This document shows, in pieces, positions 8,549 through 17,649 of a DNA stretch of 64,000 nucleotides. The translations under genes and the position numbers were made by a program. Source of the DNA: Pseudomonadota bacterium (GTDB lineage: Bacteria; Pseudomonadota; Gammaproteobacteria; Steroidobacterales; Steroidobacteraceae); NCBI GenBank assembly GCA_021792755.1, contig JAJYUA010000007.1, forward strand, positions 62,001 to 126,000, in the 5' to 3' direction. Below the pieces are notes generated by a model. That model was given only the letters and a program-made list of their open reading frames with translations, had not been told where the DNA came from and searched no databases. Each line of letters opens with the position of its first letter. Position 1 is the first letter of the stretch.

Positions 8549-9658
8549 TTAGTAAGATCGTCGCGTTTCGAAGAGCACTTCAGGGTATTGTCTTGTCAGC
8601 CCATCGAGCAGCATCTCCGGTCGGCCCTTCAGGTGCCGGTCGAAGAACGCCAGCGAGCAGGCACCGGTGATGCCTAGCGCCCGCCGTCCATCGGTCGGCC
8701 CGGTGACACCCAGCCAGGAGCTGAGCGGGGAGAGGAGCGGGGCATCGGAGAAGTCTTGGTGGAACATCCCGGGCACCTGCACGAAGTAGCCATCCCCCGG
8801 AAGACTCTCGAACACCGCCCGCATCGTGGTCAGCGTTTCGTCGATGTCTGCCTGTGACCAACCCTCGAGCTGCATGGTCTCGGCATCACGGGTGAGGAAC
8901 ATGGTCGGCTGTTTCAGGCCTGCCCGGACCATGTCGGCGGGCATCCGCACATCCATTACCAGGCAGGCGCGAAAACGCGGCTCCAGTCGGCAGGCTTCGG
9001 CACTGACTATGCCGCCCAGCGATAGCCCGAAGATGCCGGCACGCTGCAGGTCCAGCCGCCCAGTCAAGATGCCGTTCGGGTCAGACCGGTTCAAGGCATC
9101 GAGTCGATTCAGCGTGAAGATGGCATCTTGCGCGAGATAAGGAATCGTGGCGTCGACGAATTTGCGGTCGAGCATGCGCGTATCGAAGGTCGCCCGGCGC
9201 CCGTCCGGAAAGGCCACGCTGCTGGCGGCATGCGGGTGATCGATGGCCGCGACGATGTAGCCGTGCGACACGAGCTCCTCGACGAGCCGGGTATTCTCCT
9301 GGCGAAAACCGCCGCGCCCGTGCGAACAGATGAGCACGGGGTAGCTGGGCGCGCCATTCGCGACGGGTGCGGACTCGACAGCGTTGGTGGTGACGTATTT
9401 CAAGGGCCCGAAGATGAACTCCGGCAAATGCAGCAGGCGCGCCAGCGGCGCAAGAGCGCCGGGATTCCGCACGTAGGGAGCACGCCGCGAGGATGGGTCT
9501 ACCTTGGCCGGATACCAGATCTGCACCATCAGCTCACGACGGTCGTCCGGATCGGCGGTGAAGAGATCCGGGCGACTCGGGTCCACCCAGTGACAGGTCA
9601 GCGTGCCGATCCCGCAGGGGCCGGTCGGCTTCGGGAAGCGAAACAGGGTGAAAGTCAT
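8549..9658 (-). CDS. Alpha/beta hydrolase of the platelet-activating factor acetylhydrolase type
   Basis: 369 residues. The N-terminal strand segment ends in RRELMVQIWYPAK, typical of PAF-acetylhydrolase II-like proteins. YPVLICSHGRGGFRQENTR supplies the oxyanion region and GIFGLSLGG (around residue 210) the nucleophile elbow. CLVMDVRMP gives the acid residue and GMFHQDFSD the catalytic histidine, so a full Ser-Asp-His triad is present. Such enzymes hydrolyse short or oxidised acyl esters. There is no obvious signal peptide, so a cytoplasmic location is likely. The substrate cannot be predicted, and no operon partner is seen. Confidence 0.8.
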   Translation of the reverse strand: MTFTLFRFPKPTGPCGIGTLTCHWVDPSRPDLFTADPDDRRELMVQIWYPAKVDPSSRRAPYVRNPGALAPLARLLHLPEFIFGPLKYVTTNAVESAPVANGAPSYPVLICSHGRGGFRQENTRLVEELVSHGYIVAAIDHPHAASSVAFPDGRRATFDTRMLDRKFVDATIPYLAQDAIFTLNRLDALNRSDPNGILTGRLDLQRAGIFGLSLGGIVSAEACRLEPRFRACLVMDVRMPADMVRAGLKQPTMFLTRDAETMQLEGWSQADIDETLTTMRAVFESLPGDGYFVQVPGMFHQDFSDAPLLSPLSSWLGVTGPTDGRRALGITGACSLAFFDRHLKGRPEMLLDGLTRQYPEVLFETRRSY

Positions 9659-9770
9659 CGGCTGCGCTGGCTAGCGTCGGTTCAGCTGCCCAATGCCCAA
9701 GCTCAACCGCAGTCTGGCGGCGCGAAGCGGCGGCAGGGTCGGCAGGAGCGCCTTTGGGGCATGGGCGACC

Positions 9771-10118
9771 TTAGAACGAGCGCCCGTCAACCGGCACCCT
9801 CTTGAGCGACGACAACTCGACACCCTCCAGGCAACGCACGTTGATTGCTGCCGTTTCTGCCCCCGAACGGTCCTTGCCGAACCCGAAAGGAGCGCAGCCG
9901 CATTTTGAACAAAAATGATGCTTGATGACATGCTTGTTGAAGGTGTAGGTGGACAGGCCTGCCTCGGCCGTGAGCAGCTTGAGTTGCGCACGCGGCACGA
10001 ACCAGAGCAGGTAACCCTTGCGCCTGCAATGCGAGCAGTTGCACTCCATGACCTGTTCCAGGCTGCCGTCGACTTCGAAGGATATTTGTCCGCAGTGACA
10101 GCTGCCTTTGTAGTTCAT
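9771..10118 (-). CDS. GFA/CENP-V domain zinc protein
   Basis: 115 residues matching the glutathione-dependent formaldehyde-activating (GFA) fold. The zinc ligands are GSCHCGQISFEV, ECNCSHCRRKG and FCSKCGCAPFGFG. The start is the ATG at 10118 (MNYKGSCHCG), with GGGGAG 7 nt upstream; a TTG five codons earlier lies in the ribosome site itself. Members bind zinc and often glutathione; a real formaldehyde role is proven for few. The protein is of usual length (about 115-140) and has no operon partner. Confidence 0.88.
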   Translation of the reverse strand: MNYKGSCHCGQISFEVDGSLEQVMECNCSHCRRKGYLLWFVPRAQLKLLTAEAGLSTYTFNKHVIKHHFCSKCGCAPFGFGKDRSGAETAAINVRCLEGVELSSLKRVPVDGRSF

Positions 10119-10341
10119 TTGCTTGCTCCCCAAAACTCCTTAGGACTCACTCAAGACTAACATCACAGTGGATGTACAACGGTCGCATTTTGTTGATGAT
10201 CCCTTGATGCTGCACGGACCGCGGCCTTCAAGCGCGCAAGGTATCGGCGCGTAATTTTCCGCTTCCTGGCGACTCCGTAGCCATCGTATGGAATGAGTGC
10301 CGGGGAGCGGCTTATAGTGGTACTATTCGCCATATTGGCTT

Positions 10342-10360
10342 AATGGTGACGTATACCATT
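10342..10360. promoter_or_regulatory. Inverted repeat overlapping the start of the transposase-like gene
   Basis: AATGGT and ACCATT are separated by 7 bp (GACGTAT) and lie between two candidate ATG starts (10343 and 10361). The position over the start suggests an operator, possibly autoregulatory. It is also possible that it is chance. Confidence 0.35.
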
Positions 10361-11209
10361 ATGAGAACCGCGGAATTCAACGCCCGGGAGCTCGAGATTC
10401 TGCTCGAGCGCAAGAGAGCCTGCACGTTTTCCGAGCTGGCGGAAGCTCTCGGAACAGAGTCGAGGATGACCGTATTCCGCAAGCTCGCCGAGCTGCCCTA
10501 TCTGACCAGTTACTCGCATCGGGGAAAATACTACACGCTGAGGGCTACATGTCGGTTCGATACCAGTGGGCTCTGGTCTCATCGGGGCGTCTGGTTCTCC
10601 ACCTACGGTACGCTGCTTGAGACCAGCCGGCGTTTCGTGGAGCGCGCGCCGGCGGGGTACTCGGCGCAGGAACTCGACAATGCGCTGCACGTCGAGACTC
10701 GCCAGACGCTGCTCGCGTTGCTGCACCGACAGGTGATCGAGCGCGAAAGGATCGGCGGGGTGTTCATCTACCTCGCGCTTGAGCCGGCGGAACGGCAACG
10801 GCAAGTCATCGCGCGAGCCAAGATCGCGCAGGTTGCCGTGGGGGGTGTGTCTGAGGAGGTGCTGGCGCATGAGGTGAAAGCGGGGATTATCCTGTTCTTT
10901 GGCCTACTCGATGAACGGCAGCGACGGCTGTTCGCGGGCCTCGAGGCGCTGAAAGTCGGCCGCGGCGGTGATGCGCGGGTGGCCGCCTTGCTTGGGGTGG
11001 ATCCACATACCGTTGCCAAAGGCAGGATCGAGCTGCTGGGCGGTGACATTGATCCAACGCGGGTTCGCAAGGCGGTCGGCGGCCGCGTAGCGGCGGAAAA
11101 AAAACGGTGGAATCCGAGCCAGGATCGAGGGGATCCTCAGAGAGGAGGTGGCGGGCGATCCGATTGACAGGACGCGCTGGACGAGAAAGACCACACAAAT
11201 TCCACCTTT
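10343..11209 (+). pseudogene. Winged-helix protein fused to ISAzo13-type transposase N-terminus, broken
   Basis: Residues ~1-180 (RELEILLERKRACTFSELAE, SRMTVFRKL, TSYSHRGKYYTL) look like a winged-helix DNA-binding protein of a family I do not name with certainty. From ~190, LLDERQRRLFAGLEALKVGR, DARVAALLGVDPHTVAKGRI and VRKAVGGR match the start of ISAzo13-type transposases. At an A8 tract (11097-11104) the frame is lost: the conserved continuation (RIEGILREEVAGDPIDRTRW) reads on in the frame reached by removing one A. It stops being recognisable near 11209, next to nrdJ, so the catalytic part is missing. The intact frame ends at 11167. Confidence 0.6.
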
Positions 11210-11225
11210 TGCGGGCCCCTACAGA

Positions 11226-11990
11226 CTATCCGCACTTGGAATCGCCGCAGTTGAGGCAGGTCATGCAGCCGTCCATCATGACGACCGCCGCGGTGCTGCA
11301 TTTGGCGCAGAGCTGCGCGCCGTCCGGGAAATTCGACTTTGCGAACGCGTCGGTCTGGCGTGCGCGCGCCTCGTATTCCGCCCGCTTCTCGTCCACCAGG
11401 CGCTGCTGGTGCTCATCGAGCTGCGGCTTGCGCAGCAGGCCGATGGTTTGCAGATGCCGCTCGATGACGTAGCCGAGCTCGGCGATGATGGAGGGCATGA
11501 ACTTGCCGCCGGGCTGCCAGTAGCCGCCGCGGGGGTCGAACACGGCCTTGAGCTCATCGACCAGGAAGGTCACATCACCGCCCTTGCGAAATACCGCGGA
11601 GATGATGCGCGTCAGCGCCACGATCCACTGGAAGTGATCGAGGTTCTTGGAGTTGATGAAGATCTCGAACGGCCGCCGCTGCTCGAACTCGGTGTCCTCG
11701 TTGAGCACGATGTCGTTGATGGTGACGTACATCGCGTGATCGGAGATCGGCGTCTTGATCTTGTAGGTCGAGCCGATCAGCACCTCCGGACGCTCGAGCT
11801 TCTCGTGCATCCGGATCACCTGCGCCAGGTGACCGTGCTTGTCGCGCACCGTTTGCCCGATCGGGGACGGTGAAGCGGGCGGCGGTGAGGCAGCCGCCGT
11901 CACGCCGGCGGTCTGCGCTTTTGCAGCGGGCTTGTCCTCGGGTTTCTGGACGTCGTACTTGACGATCTTGCGTTCGATCTTGATGGTCAT
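11226..11990 (-). CDS. nrdJ: Class II ribonucleotide reductase, C-terminal/second component (NrdJb)
   Basis: A 254-residue partner of the catalytic NrdJ, found as a separate gene in several proteobacteria. The N-terminal 60 residues are Ala/Pro-rich. The body includes GSTYKIKTPISDHAMYVTIN and NSKNLDHFQWIVALTRIISA. The C-terminus carries a zinc-ribbon-like cysteine set (LCAKCSTAAVVMMDGCMTCL then NCGDSKCG), which probably relays electrons to the active site. The start at 11990 (MTIKIERKIV) has AGGAGAG about 8 nt upstream; a longer in-frame version begins inside the preceding gene. It lies 47 nt after nrdJa and is surely cotranscribed with it. Confidence 0.88.
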   Translation of the reverse strand: MTIKIERKIVKYDVQKPEDKPAAKAQTAGVTAAASPPPASPSPIGQTVRDKHGHLAQVIRMHEKLERPEVLIGSTYKIKTPISDHAMYVTINDIVLNEDTEFEQRRPFEIFINSKNLDHFQWIVALTRIISAVFRKGGDVTFLVDELKAVFDPRGGYWQPGGKFMPSIIAELGYVIERHLQTIGLLRKPQLDEHQQRLVDEKRAEYEARARQTDAFAKSNFPDGAQLCAKCSTAAVVMMDGCMTCLNCGDSKCG

Positions 11991-12037
11991 GATGCGGCTC
12001 TCCTGAGGCTGATGGCGCGAACGCTCTTTACCGGGCC

Positions 12038-14185
12038 TCAAAAGTGCCCGTAGTACCCGTCGCGCAGCGCATCGAACAAATTCGCGGCCGTGTGCATCTC
12101 GCCGTCATATTCGATTTCCTCGTCGCCGCGCGCCTCGACCACCGTGCCGTCATCGAGGGTGAACTTGTAGACAGTGTTCTTCAGGTCCTGCTCCTTGACC
12201 AGCACGCCCTGGAAGGCCTCGGGGTTGAACCGGAAAGTGGTGCAACCCTTCAGGCCCCGCTCGTGCGCGTACAGATAGATGTCCTTGAATTTCTCGTACG
12301 GGAAGTCCGTCGGCACGTTCGCCGTCTTGGAGATCGACGAGTCCACCCACTTCTGCGCCGCCGCCTGCACATCGACGTGCTCCTTCGGCATGATGTGATC
12401 GGAGGCGATGAAGTAATCCGGCAGCCTGTCCGATTCTCCCGTACCGCCGGGCTCGGCCTTGGGATTGACCAGCTCGCGATACGCCAGCAGCTCGAAGGAG
12501 TAGACGTCGATCTTTTCCTTGGTCTTGCGGCCCGGCCGGATCACGTTGCGGAAATAGTGATGGGCGAAGGAGGGCTCGATGCCGTTCGACGCGTTGTTCG
12601 CCAGCGACAGCGAGATCGTGCCCGTGGGCGCGATGGAGGTGTGATGCGTGAACCGGGCGCCCGTCTCGGCAAGCTGCTCCACGAGCTCCGGCGCCACCCC
12701 GGCCACGCGCTGCATGTACCGGCTGTACCTGGCGTGCAGCAGTCTTCCCGGGATCCCGTCCCCGGCTTTCCAGCCGTCGCGCGCCATCTCCGGGCGCTTG
12801 CGCAGCATCTCGGCGGTGACCGTGAACTCCTCAGTCATGATGGGCGCGGGCCCCTTCTCACGGGCGAGCTCCAGCGCCTCCTCCCAGCCGGCAACCGCCA
12901 TCTCGCGTGAGACGTCCTCGGTGAACTTGAGCGATTCCGGGGAGCCGTACTTCATGCCGAGGAGAGCCATGGCGCTGCCCAGGCCGAGAAAGCCCATGCC
13001 GTGGCGGCGCTTGCGCCGGATCTCCTCACGCTGCTTCTCGAGCGGCAGCCCGTTGATCTCCACCACGTTGTCGAGCATGCGCGTGAAGATCTTCACCACC
13101 TCCCGGTATTCGGTCCAGTCGAATTCAGCCGAAGGCAAAAACGGATGGTGCACGAACCGGGTCAGATTGATCGAGCCCAGCAGGCACGCGCCATAAGGAG
13201 GCAGACACTGCTCGCCGCACGGGTTGGTGGCGCGGATGTTCTCACACCACCAGTTGTTGTTCATCTCGTTCGCACGGTCGATGAGAACGAAGCCCGGCTC
13301 GGCGAAATCGTAGGTGGAAGTCATGATCACGTCCCACATACGCCGTGCCGGCAGAGTCTTGTATACCTTGCAGGCCACCAGGCCCTGCTCGTTGACGACG
13401 TAGTTCTCGTGCACCGGCCATTCACGCCAGATGAATCTGGCGGGATCGGCGAGGTCGGGCTTTTCCTCCTCGTACTCCTTGCGCGAGAGCGGAAATGCGA
13501 GCTTCCAGTCGCGACTCTCCCGCACCGCCTGCATGAATTCGTCCGTGATCAGCAGCGACAGGTTGAACTGGCGCAGGCGGCCGCCCTCGCGCTTGGCGCG
13601 GATGAACTCCATGACATCCGGATGGCCGACGTCGAAGGTGCCCATCTGCGCCCCGCGGCGGCCGCCGGCGGACGAGACCGTGAAGCACATCTTGTCGAAG
13701 ATGTCCATGAAGGACAGCGGACCGGAGGTGTAGGCGCCCGCGCCTGACACGTAGGCGCCGCGCGGACGGAGTGTCGAGTGCTCATAGCCGATGCCGCATC
13801 CCGCCTTCAGCGTCAGCCCCGCCTCGTGCACCTTGCCCAGGATATCGTCCATGGAATCATGGATCGTTCCGGACACGGTGCAGTTGATCGTCGAGGTCGC
13901 CGGCTTGTGCTCCAGCGCCCCGGCATTGGAAGTGATGCGGCCGGCGGGGATTGCGCCGCGGCGCAGCGCCCAAAGGAAGCGCTCGTACCAGTGGTCGCGC
14001 ACCTCTTCGCGCTCCACGTCAGCGAGGGCACGCGCGACACGCTTGTAGGTGTCGTCCATCGTCTTGTCGATGGGCGTGCCGTCCTTCGCGGTGAGCCGGT
14101 ATTTCTTGTCCCAGATGTCCAGCGACGCTTCCTGGAACGGAATGGAGTCGATGTCCTTCGGTTCGATCTTCACGACGGTATTCAT
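12038..14185 (-). CDS. nrdJ: Adenosylcobalamin-dependent class II ribonucleotide reductase, catalytic subunit (NrdJa)
   Basis: A 715-residue enzyme that reduces ribonucleotides to deoxyribonucleotides using AdoCbl. Signatures are INCTVSGTIHDSMDDILGKV, LKAGCGIGYEHSTLRPRGAY, SSAGGRRGAQMGTFDVGHPD, the NPCGEQ motif with the active-site Cys and Glu, and TGTISLSLANNASNGIEPSF. The C-terminal redox cysteines are supplied by the separate gene downstream. The start at 14185 (MNTVVKIEPK) follows a GGAG. A NrdR box lies about 160 nt upstream, and B12 need links it to bluB at 4.2 kb. No class I or III reductase is in the window. Confidence 0.95.
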   Translation of the reverse strand: MNTVVKIEPKDIDSIPFQEASLDIWDKKYRLTAKDGTPIDKTMDDTYKRVARALADVEREEVRDHWYERFLWALRRGAIPAGRITSNAGALEHKPATSTINCTVSGTIHDSMDDILGKVHEAGLTLKAGCGIGYEHSTLRPRGAYVSGAGAYTSGPLSFMDIFDKMCFTVSSAGGRRGAQMGTFDVGHPDVMEFIRAKREGGRLRQFNLSLLITDEFMQAVRESRDWKLAFPLSRKEYEEEKPDLADPARFIWREWPVHENYVVNEQGLVACKVYKTLPARRMWDVIMTSTYDFAEPGFVLIDRANEMNNNWWCENIRATNPCGEQCLPPYGACLLGSINLTRFVHHPFLPSAEFDWTEYREVVKIFTRMLDNVVEINGLPLEKQREEIRRKRRHGMGFLGLGSAMALLGMKYGSPESLKFTEDVSREMAVAGWEEALELAREKGPAPIMTEEFTVTAEMLRKRPEMARDGWKAGDGIPGRLLHARYSRYMQRVAGVAPELVEQLAETGARFTHHTSIAPTGTISLSLANNASNGIEPSFAHHYFRNVIRPGRKTKEKIDVYSFELLAYRELVNPKAEPGGTGESDRLPDYFIASDHIMPKEHVDVQAAAQKWVDSSISKTANVPTDFPYEKFKDIYLYAHERGLKGCTTFRFNPEAFQGVLVKEQDLKNTVYKFTLDDGTVVEARGDEEIEYDGEMHTAANLFDALRDGYYGHF

Positions 14186-14342
14186 TGTCCGCGGTGCTCC
14201 AAGTGTTTGCACACCGGATCACAGGGGATACGGGCGACGTGGAAACCGCCGGGCAAAGCGACCGGGTACGCCGGAACGCCGCCACAGCCTGTATCCCCCC
14301 TGAGCCTCCCCGAGCGCGCGATCCGGTGCCGCCCATGAGCGG

Positions 14343-14358
14343 ACACAAGATCTTGTGT
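14343..14358. promoter_or_regulatory. NrdR box
   Basis: The perfect 16-bp palindrome ACACAAGATCTTGTGT matches the NrdR consensus (ACACWAKATNTWGTGT type). It lies upstream of nrdJ on the minus strand. NrdR is the ATP/dATP-sensing repressor of ribonucleotide reductase genes. A second box at the usual 31-32 bp spacing is not clear. Confidence 0.85.
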
Positions 14359-14713
14359 CGGGGTAAAGAGCCTAATGAGCACCCCGGCGGGCGTCAAGAT
14401 GTTGCAAGGCGGAGGCGATCGCCATAAAAAGACAATAAAAACAATAGCCTGTATTGATATTGGCCGCGGCGCAATCGTGATTTTTTATCCGGCCAATCAT
14501 TCTTCCCCGGCACCCGGCGTTCTATATCTTGTACCCAAGCCGTGCACAGGTTGTGCACAGGACTTCCCCAGGCGCCGCCCGCGGTCGAGCTGTCCTAAGG
14601 ACCGGCAATGCCATGGATACCGCAGTCACAACCCACCCGGCTGCTGTTCTGTCAGACACCCTGGCCGGCCACCGAGAGACAAGGCGGGTGCGCAGCTGCA
14701 CGAGCTGCCCGCG

Positions 14714-14741
14714 CTTGAAATCCCCGGGCGTGACCACAGAT
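14714..14741 (+). promoter_or_regulatory. Sigma32-like heat-shock promoter for the hsp20 gene
   Basis: CTTGAAA (14714-14720), a 13-bp spacer, then CCACAGAT (14734-14741). This resembles CTTGAAA-N13/14-CCCCATNT, with 6 of 8 matches in the -10. It sits about 55 nt before the Hsp20 ribosome site, which supports heat-shock control. Confidence 0.55.
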
Positions 14742-14801
14742 CGATCCCGGCGGCATCTCGAGGCGGCAACGCCTGGCACTCTGCAGATTGGAGGTTCGAT
14801 C

Positions 14802-15236
14802 ATGACTGTTGTTTACTATCAGCCCTGGACGCTCTTCGACCGCCTGCAGCGTCAAGTCGACCAGGCGCTTTCCACAGAGGCCGGCGAGCGGCCCGGGGTG
14901 GGTATTTCCTGGATCCCCCAGGTCGACATCCGCGAGGAGCCCGGGCGTTTCGTGGTGCTGGCCGATGTGCCCGGTGTCGAGCCGAAGGACATCCACGTCA
15001 CCACAGACAAGGGTGTGTTGGCGATCCGCGGCGAAAGACGTACGCCGGAGACGCAGCAGCGCAACGGCTGGCAGCGCCTCGAGCGCCGAGGCGGTTCATT
15101 CCTGCGCCGCTTCACGCTGCCTGAGGGCGCCAATCCGGATGCAATCACGGCCAAGCATGCCCACGGCGTGCTGGAGGTGGTCATTCCCAAGCAACCGAAG
15201 GTGCAGCCGAGGCGGATCGAAGTCGAGGCGGCCTGA
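14802..15236 (+). CDS. Hsp20/alpha-crystallin small heat-shock protein
   Basis: A 144-residue ATP-independent holdase. The ATG at 14802 has TTGGAGG 8 nt upstream; an in-frame ATG at 14529 would add a Cys/Arg-rich, non-homologous leader and is rejected. The N-terminal arm (WTLFDRLQRQVDQAL) precedes the alpha-crystallin domain (about 43-130), with ISWIPQVDIREEPGRFVVLA, DVPGV.PKDI and GSFLRRFTLPEGAN, and the final GVLEVVIPK strand carrying the A-x-x-x-x-GVL motif. The C-terminal tail lacks a clear I-x-I/V anchor (RRIEVEAA is the nearest). A sigma32-like promoter and a strong hairpin downstream indicate a one-gene unit. Confidence 0.92.
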   Translation: MTVVYYQPWTLFDRLQRQVDQALSTEAGERPGVGISWIPQVDIREEPGRFVVLADVPGVEPKDIHVTTDKGVLAIRGERRTPETQQRNGWQRLERRGGSFLRRFTLPEGANPDAITAKHAHGVLEVVIPKQPKVQPRRIEVEAA

Positions 15237-15271
15237 AGCCCCTCGGTCGATCAGGGAAATCCGTTTCGGGG

Positions 15272-15300
15272 CCCGGGCCGGCGGAGCTTGCCGGCCCGGG
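15272..15300 (+). terminator. Hairpin after hsp20
   Basis: A perfect 11-bp inverted repeat (CCCGGGCCGGC, loop GGAGCTT, GCCGGCCCGGG) begins 35 nt after the stop. No T-tract follows, so it may be a weak terminator or an mRNA-stabilising hairpin. Confidence 0.5.
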
Positions 15301-15423
15301 GTAGAATCAAGCGTCCGGCACGCCGTGCCTGCGCCATTGTGACGGCGGTGCGGCGTGCGGACGCCTTGCCGACCGACTCAGATGCCGGGTAGGCCTCAAC
15401 CTGCAGAGCGGGGAGGACTTCGA

Positions 15424-16374
15424 ATGGCCGGTGAACCGATGAACATCTGCGTGTTGGGCGGAACCGGCTTCGTCGGCTCCGCGCTCGTCAATCGGCTGGC
15501 GCGGGACGGACACTGGATCAGGGTGCCGACTCGCAACCCCGTACGCGGTGAGCACCTGCGCGTGCTGCCCACGGTGGAGCTCGTTACGGCCAACGTGCAC
15601 GACCCGGGCACCCTCGGCCGCCTGGTCACAGGCATGGACGCAGTCATCAACCTGGTCGGCATTCTCAATGAGCACGGTCGCTGCACTTTCCGGCTGGTGC
15701 ATGCGGCGCTCGCGCAGAAGCTGCTCGCCGCCCTGAAGGCCGCGCGGGTGCGGCGGCTGTTGCAGATGAGCGCGCTCGGTGCCGATGTCGGCGGCCCCAG
15801 CCGCTACCTGCGCTCCAAGGGCGAGGCCGAGGCTCATATCCGCGCAGCCGCCGCCCACCTCGATTTCACCTTCTTTCGCCCCTCGGTCATCTTCGGCCCC
15901 GGCGATTCGCTCACCAACCGGTTCGCGGACGTGCTGCGCCTCTCCGGCGGCGTCCTGCCGCTCGCCCGCGCACGGGCGCGCTTTGCGCCGGTGTACGTGA
16001 ACGATGTCGCGGAAGCCTTCGCCCGCGCGCTGAGCGACCGCAAGACCCACGGCCAAAGCTATGAGCTCTGCGGTCCACAGGTCATGACCCTCGAGCAGCT
16101 CGTGCGCACGACGGCGCAGGCGGCGGGCCGACGCTGCTTGATCCTGGGCCTGCCGGACCCGATCGGGCGCCTGCAGGCGGCGCTGCTCGGCGTGCTGCCC
16201 GGCAAGCCGCTGACGCTGGACAACTTCCGCTCGCTCACCCTCGACAGTGTCTGCACCGACCCCGGGTGCGAGCGCCTGGGACTCACCCCGCGCACCATGG
16301 CGCAGATCCTGCCGAGCTATCTCGCGCCCCCGCCGGCACCCCCGGGGGGATTTACCAGCTTTGGGGTGACCTGA
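15424..16374 (+). CDS. NDUFA9-like NAD(P)-binding epimerase-fold protein
   Basis: 316 residues. The start at 15424 (MAGEPMNICV) has GGGGAGG about 9 nt upstream. ICVLGGTGFVGSALVNRLA is the dinucleotide-binding glycine motif. VINLVGILNE, LLQMSALGAD and YLRSKGEAE follow, where the Y-x-x-x-K of extended SDR enzymes is replaced by Y-L-R-S-K with shifted context. FFRPSVIFGPGDSLTNRFA is typical of complex I NDUFA9/39-kDa-like proteins. Bacterial homologues are usually free-standing and of unknown substrate; a role in quinone or respiratory chain assembly is only inferred. Confidence 0.8.
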   Translation: MAGEPMNICVLGGTGFVGSALVNRLARDGHWIRVPTRNPVRGEHLRVLPTVELVTANVHDPGTLGRLVTGMDAVINLVGILNEHGRCTFRLVHAALAQKLLAALKAARVRRLLQMSALGADVGGPSRYLRSKGEAEAHIRAAAAHLDFTFFRPSVIFGPGDSLTNRFADVLRLSGGVLPLARARARFAPVYVNDVAEAFARALSDRKTHGQSYELCGPQVMTLEQLVRTTAQAAGRRCLILGLPDPIGRLQAALLGVLPGKPLTLDNFRSLTLDSVCTDPGCERLGLTPRTMAQILPSYLAPPPAPPGGFTSFGVT

Positions 16375-16428
16375 CACCCCGCGTCGCGGCTGCCCGCTTG
16401 CATGAGATGCCGACGAACGGCCGGCATC

Positions 16429-17643
16429 TCACTCGAGCGCCTGGATCGCCGCCAGGCGCTTCTCGCGCAGCTTCTCGCCGATGGCGGCGCCCGCAAGCCC
16501 CTGGCGCTCCTCCGCCGACAGGTTGACCGCCGCGGCGGCGGCGCGTAGGCGGCGCAAGTGTTGGCCCTGTGGGTAGGGTTGGGCCTCGAGGCCTGTGCGC
16601 CCGCGGGCATCGGCCTCGCACGCCGACAGCAGCTCATCGAAGCGCTCGGGCCGCCGGAAAGCGTCCGTCGCCTCCAACAGCTTCAGCGCCGTGGCGGGCC
16701 GCAGCCCCTGCGCTCGGTGCACCAGGGTGTGGTGGCGCGCGGTGAGCAGAGCCAGGGTGCGGTAATCGTTCGGCACCTTCAGCCGCGCACACAACGACTC
16801 GATCGCAGGCACACCGCCTTCCTCGTGCCCGTGGTGGCTCGGCCAGCGCTCGGGCGAGGTGAGGGCCTTGCCCAGATCGTGCGTCAGCACCGCAAATCGG
16901 GCGGTCGCAGGCAAGCCGGCCTGGGCGGCCCAGCGCAGCGCCAGCATGACGTGCACGCCGGTGTCGATTTCCGGATGCCACCTCGGCGGCTGTGGGACCC
17001 CAAAGAGTGCGTCCACCTCGGGAAAAATGAGCCGCAGCGCGCCGCACTCGCGCAGGGTCTCGAAGAACACCTCGGGACGGGTTTCCTCAAGCGCGCGCTC
17101 GGTCTCCTGCCAGACCCTCTCCGGCACCAGCGCCGAGAGCTCCCCGGATTCGGCCATCCGGAGCATCAGTGCAACGGTTTCCTCCGCCACTCTGAAACCC
17201 AGCTCCGCGTATCGGGCAGCGAAACGCGCCACACGCAGCACCCGCACCGGATCTTCGATGAAGGCTTCCGACACGTGGCGCAGCAGCCGGGCTTCGAGGT
17301 CCCGTCGTCCCCCGTAGGGGTCGATGATCTCGCCCGAAGCGCTCTCGGCCATCGCGTTGATGGTCAGGTCTCGCCGCCGCAGGTCCTCTTCCAGTGTCAC
17401 CTCCGGAGAGAATCGCGTCGCGAATCCCCGGTAGCCCGGCGCCACCTTGCGCTCCAGTCGGGCGAGCGCGTACTCCTCCCGGGTCTTGGGATGCAGAAAC
17501 ACGGGGAACTCCCTGCCCACGGGCACATAGCCCCGGCGCTCGAGATCCTCCGGGCGCGCCCCGACCACCACCCAGTCGCGCTCCTTGACCGGCCGCCCGA
17601 GCAGCCTGTCCCGCACCGCACCGCCGACCAAGTACACTTGCAT
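16429..17643 (-). CDS. cca: Multifunctional CCA-adding tRNA nucleotidyltransferase
   Basis: A 404-residue class II enzyme that adds or repairs the CCA end of tRNAs. [20 protein letters not shown] is the nucleotidyltransferase motif; the first metal-binding residue of the usual DxD is Glu here. [10 protein letters not shown] (motif B) and [20 protein letters not shown] follow, and the C-terminal HD phosphohydrolase domain shows THDLGKALT and HHGHEEGG. The alignment to E. coli Cca runs end to end. The intron-bearing tRNA gene at 28.8 kb carries no encoded CCA, so this enzyme is needed to finish it. The start codon lies 6 nt from the divergent aminopeptidase ATG. Confidence 0.95.
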   Translation of the reverse strand: MQVYLVGGAVRDRLLGRPVKERDWVVVGARPEDLERRGYVPVGREFPVFLHPKTREEYALARLERKVAPGYRGFATRFSPEVTLEEDLRRRDLTINAMAESASGEIIDPYGGRRDLEARLLRHVSEAFIEDPVRVLRVARFAARYAELGFRVAEETVALMLRMAESGELSALVPERVWQETERALEETRPEVFFETLRECGALRLIFPEVDALFGVPQPPRWHPEIDTGVHVMLALRWAAQAGLPATARFAVLTHDLGKALTSPERWPSHHGHEEGGVPAIESLCARLKVPNDYRTLALLTARHHTLVHRAQGLRPATALKLLEATDAFRRPERFDELLSACEADARGRTGLEAQPYPQGQHLRRLRAAAAAVNLSAEERQGLAGAAIGEKLREKRLAAIQALE

Positions 17644-17649
17644 GAGCGC

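Noticed and set aside
12044-13747. Plus-strand open frames across nrdJ
   Set aside because: They are antisense shadows of the catalytic reductase gene, which has unambiguous active-site motifs on the minus strand.
14186-14342. Possible cobalamin riboswitch before nrdJ
   Set aside because: The leader lacks the AGxCAGxAxACC(T/G)GCC block and the GGGAA-GTG core seen before bluB; only a NrdR box is supported.
16558-17649. Upstream extension of the aminopeptidase frame
   Set aside because: This part is antisense to cca; the signal peptide and lipobox mark the real start near 17650.
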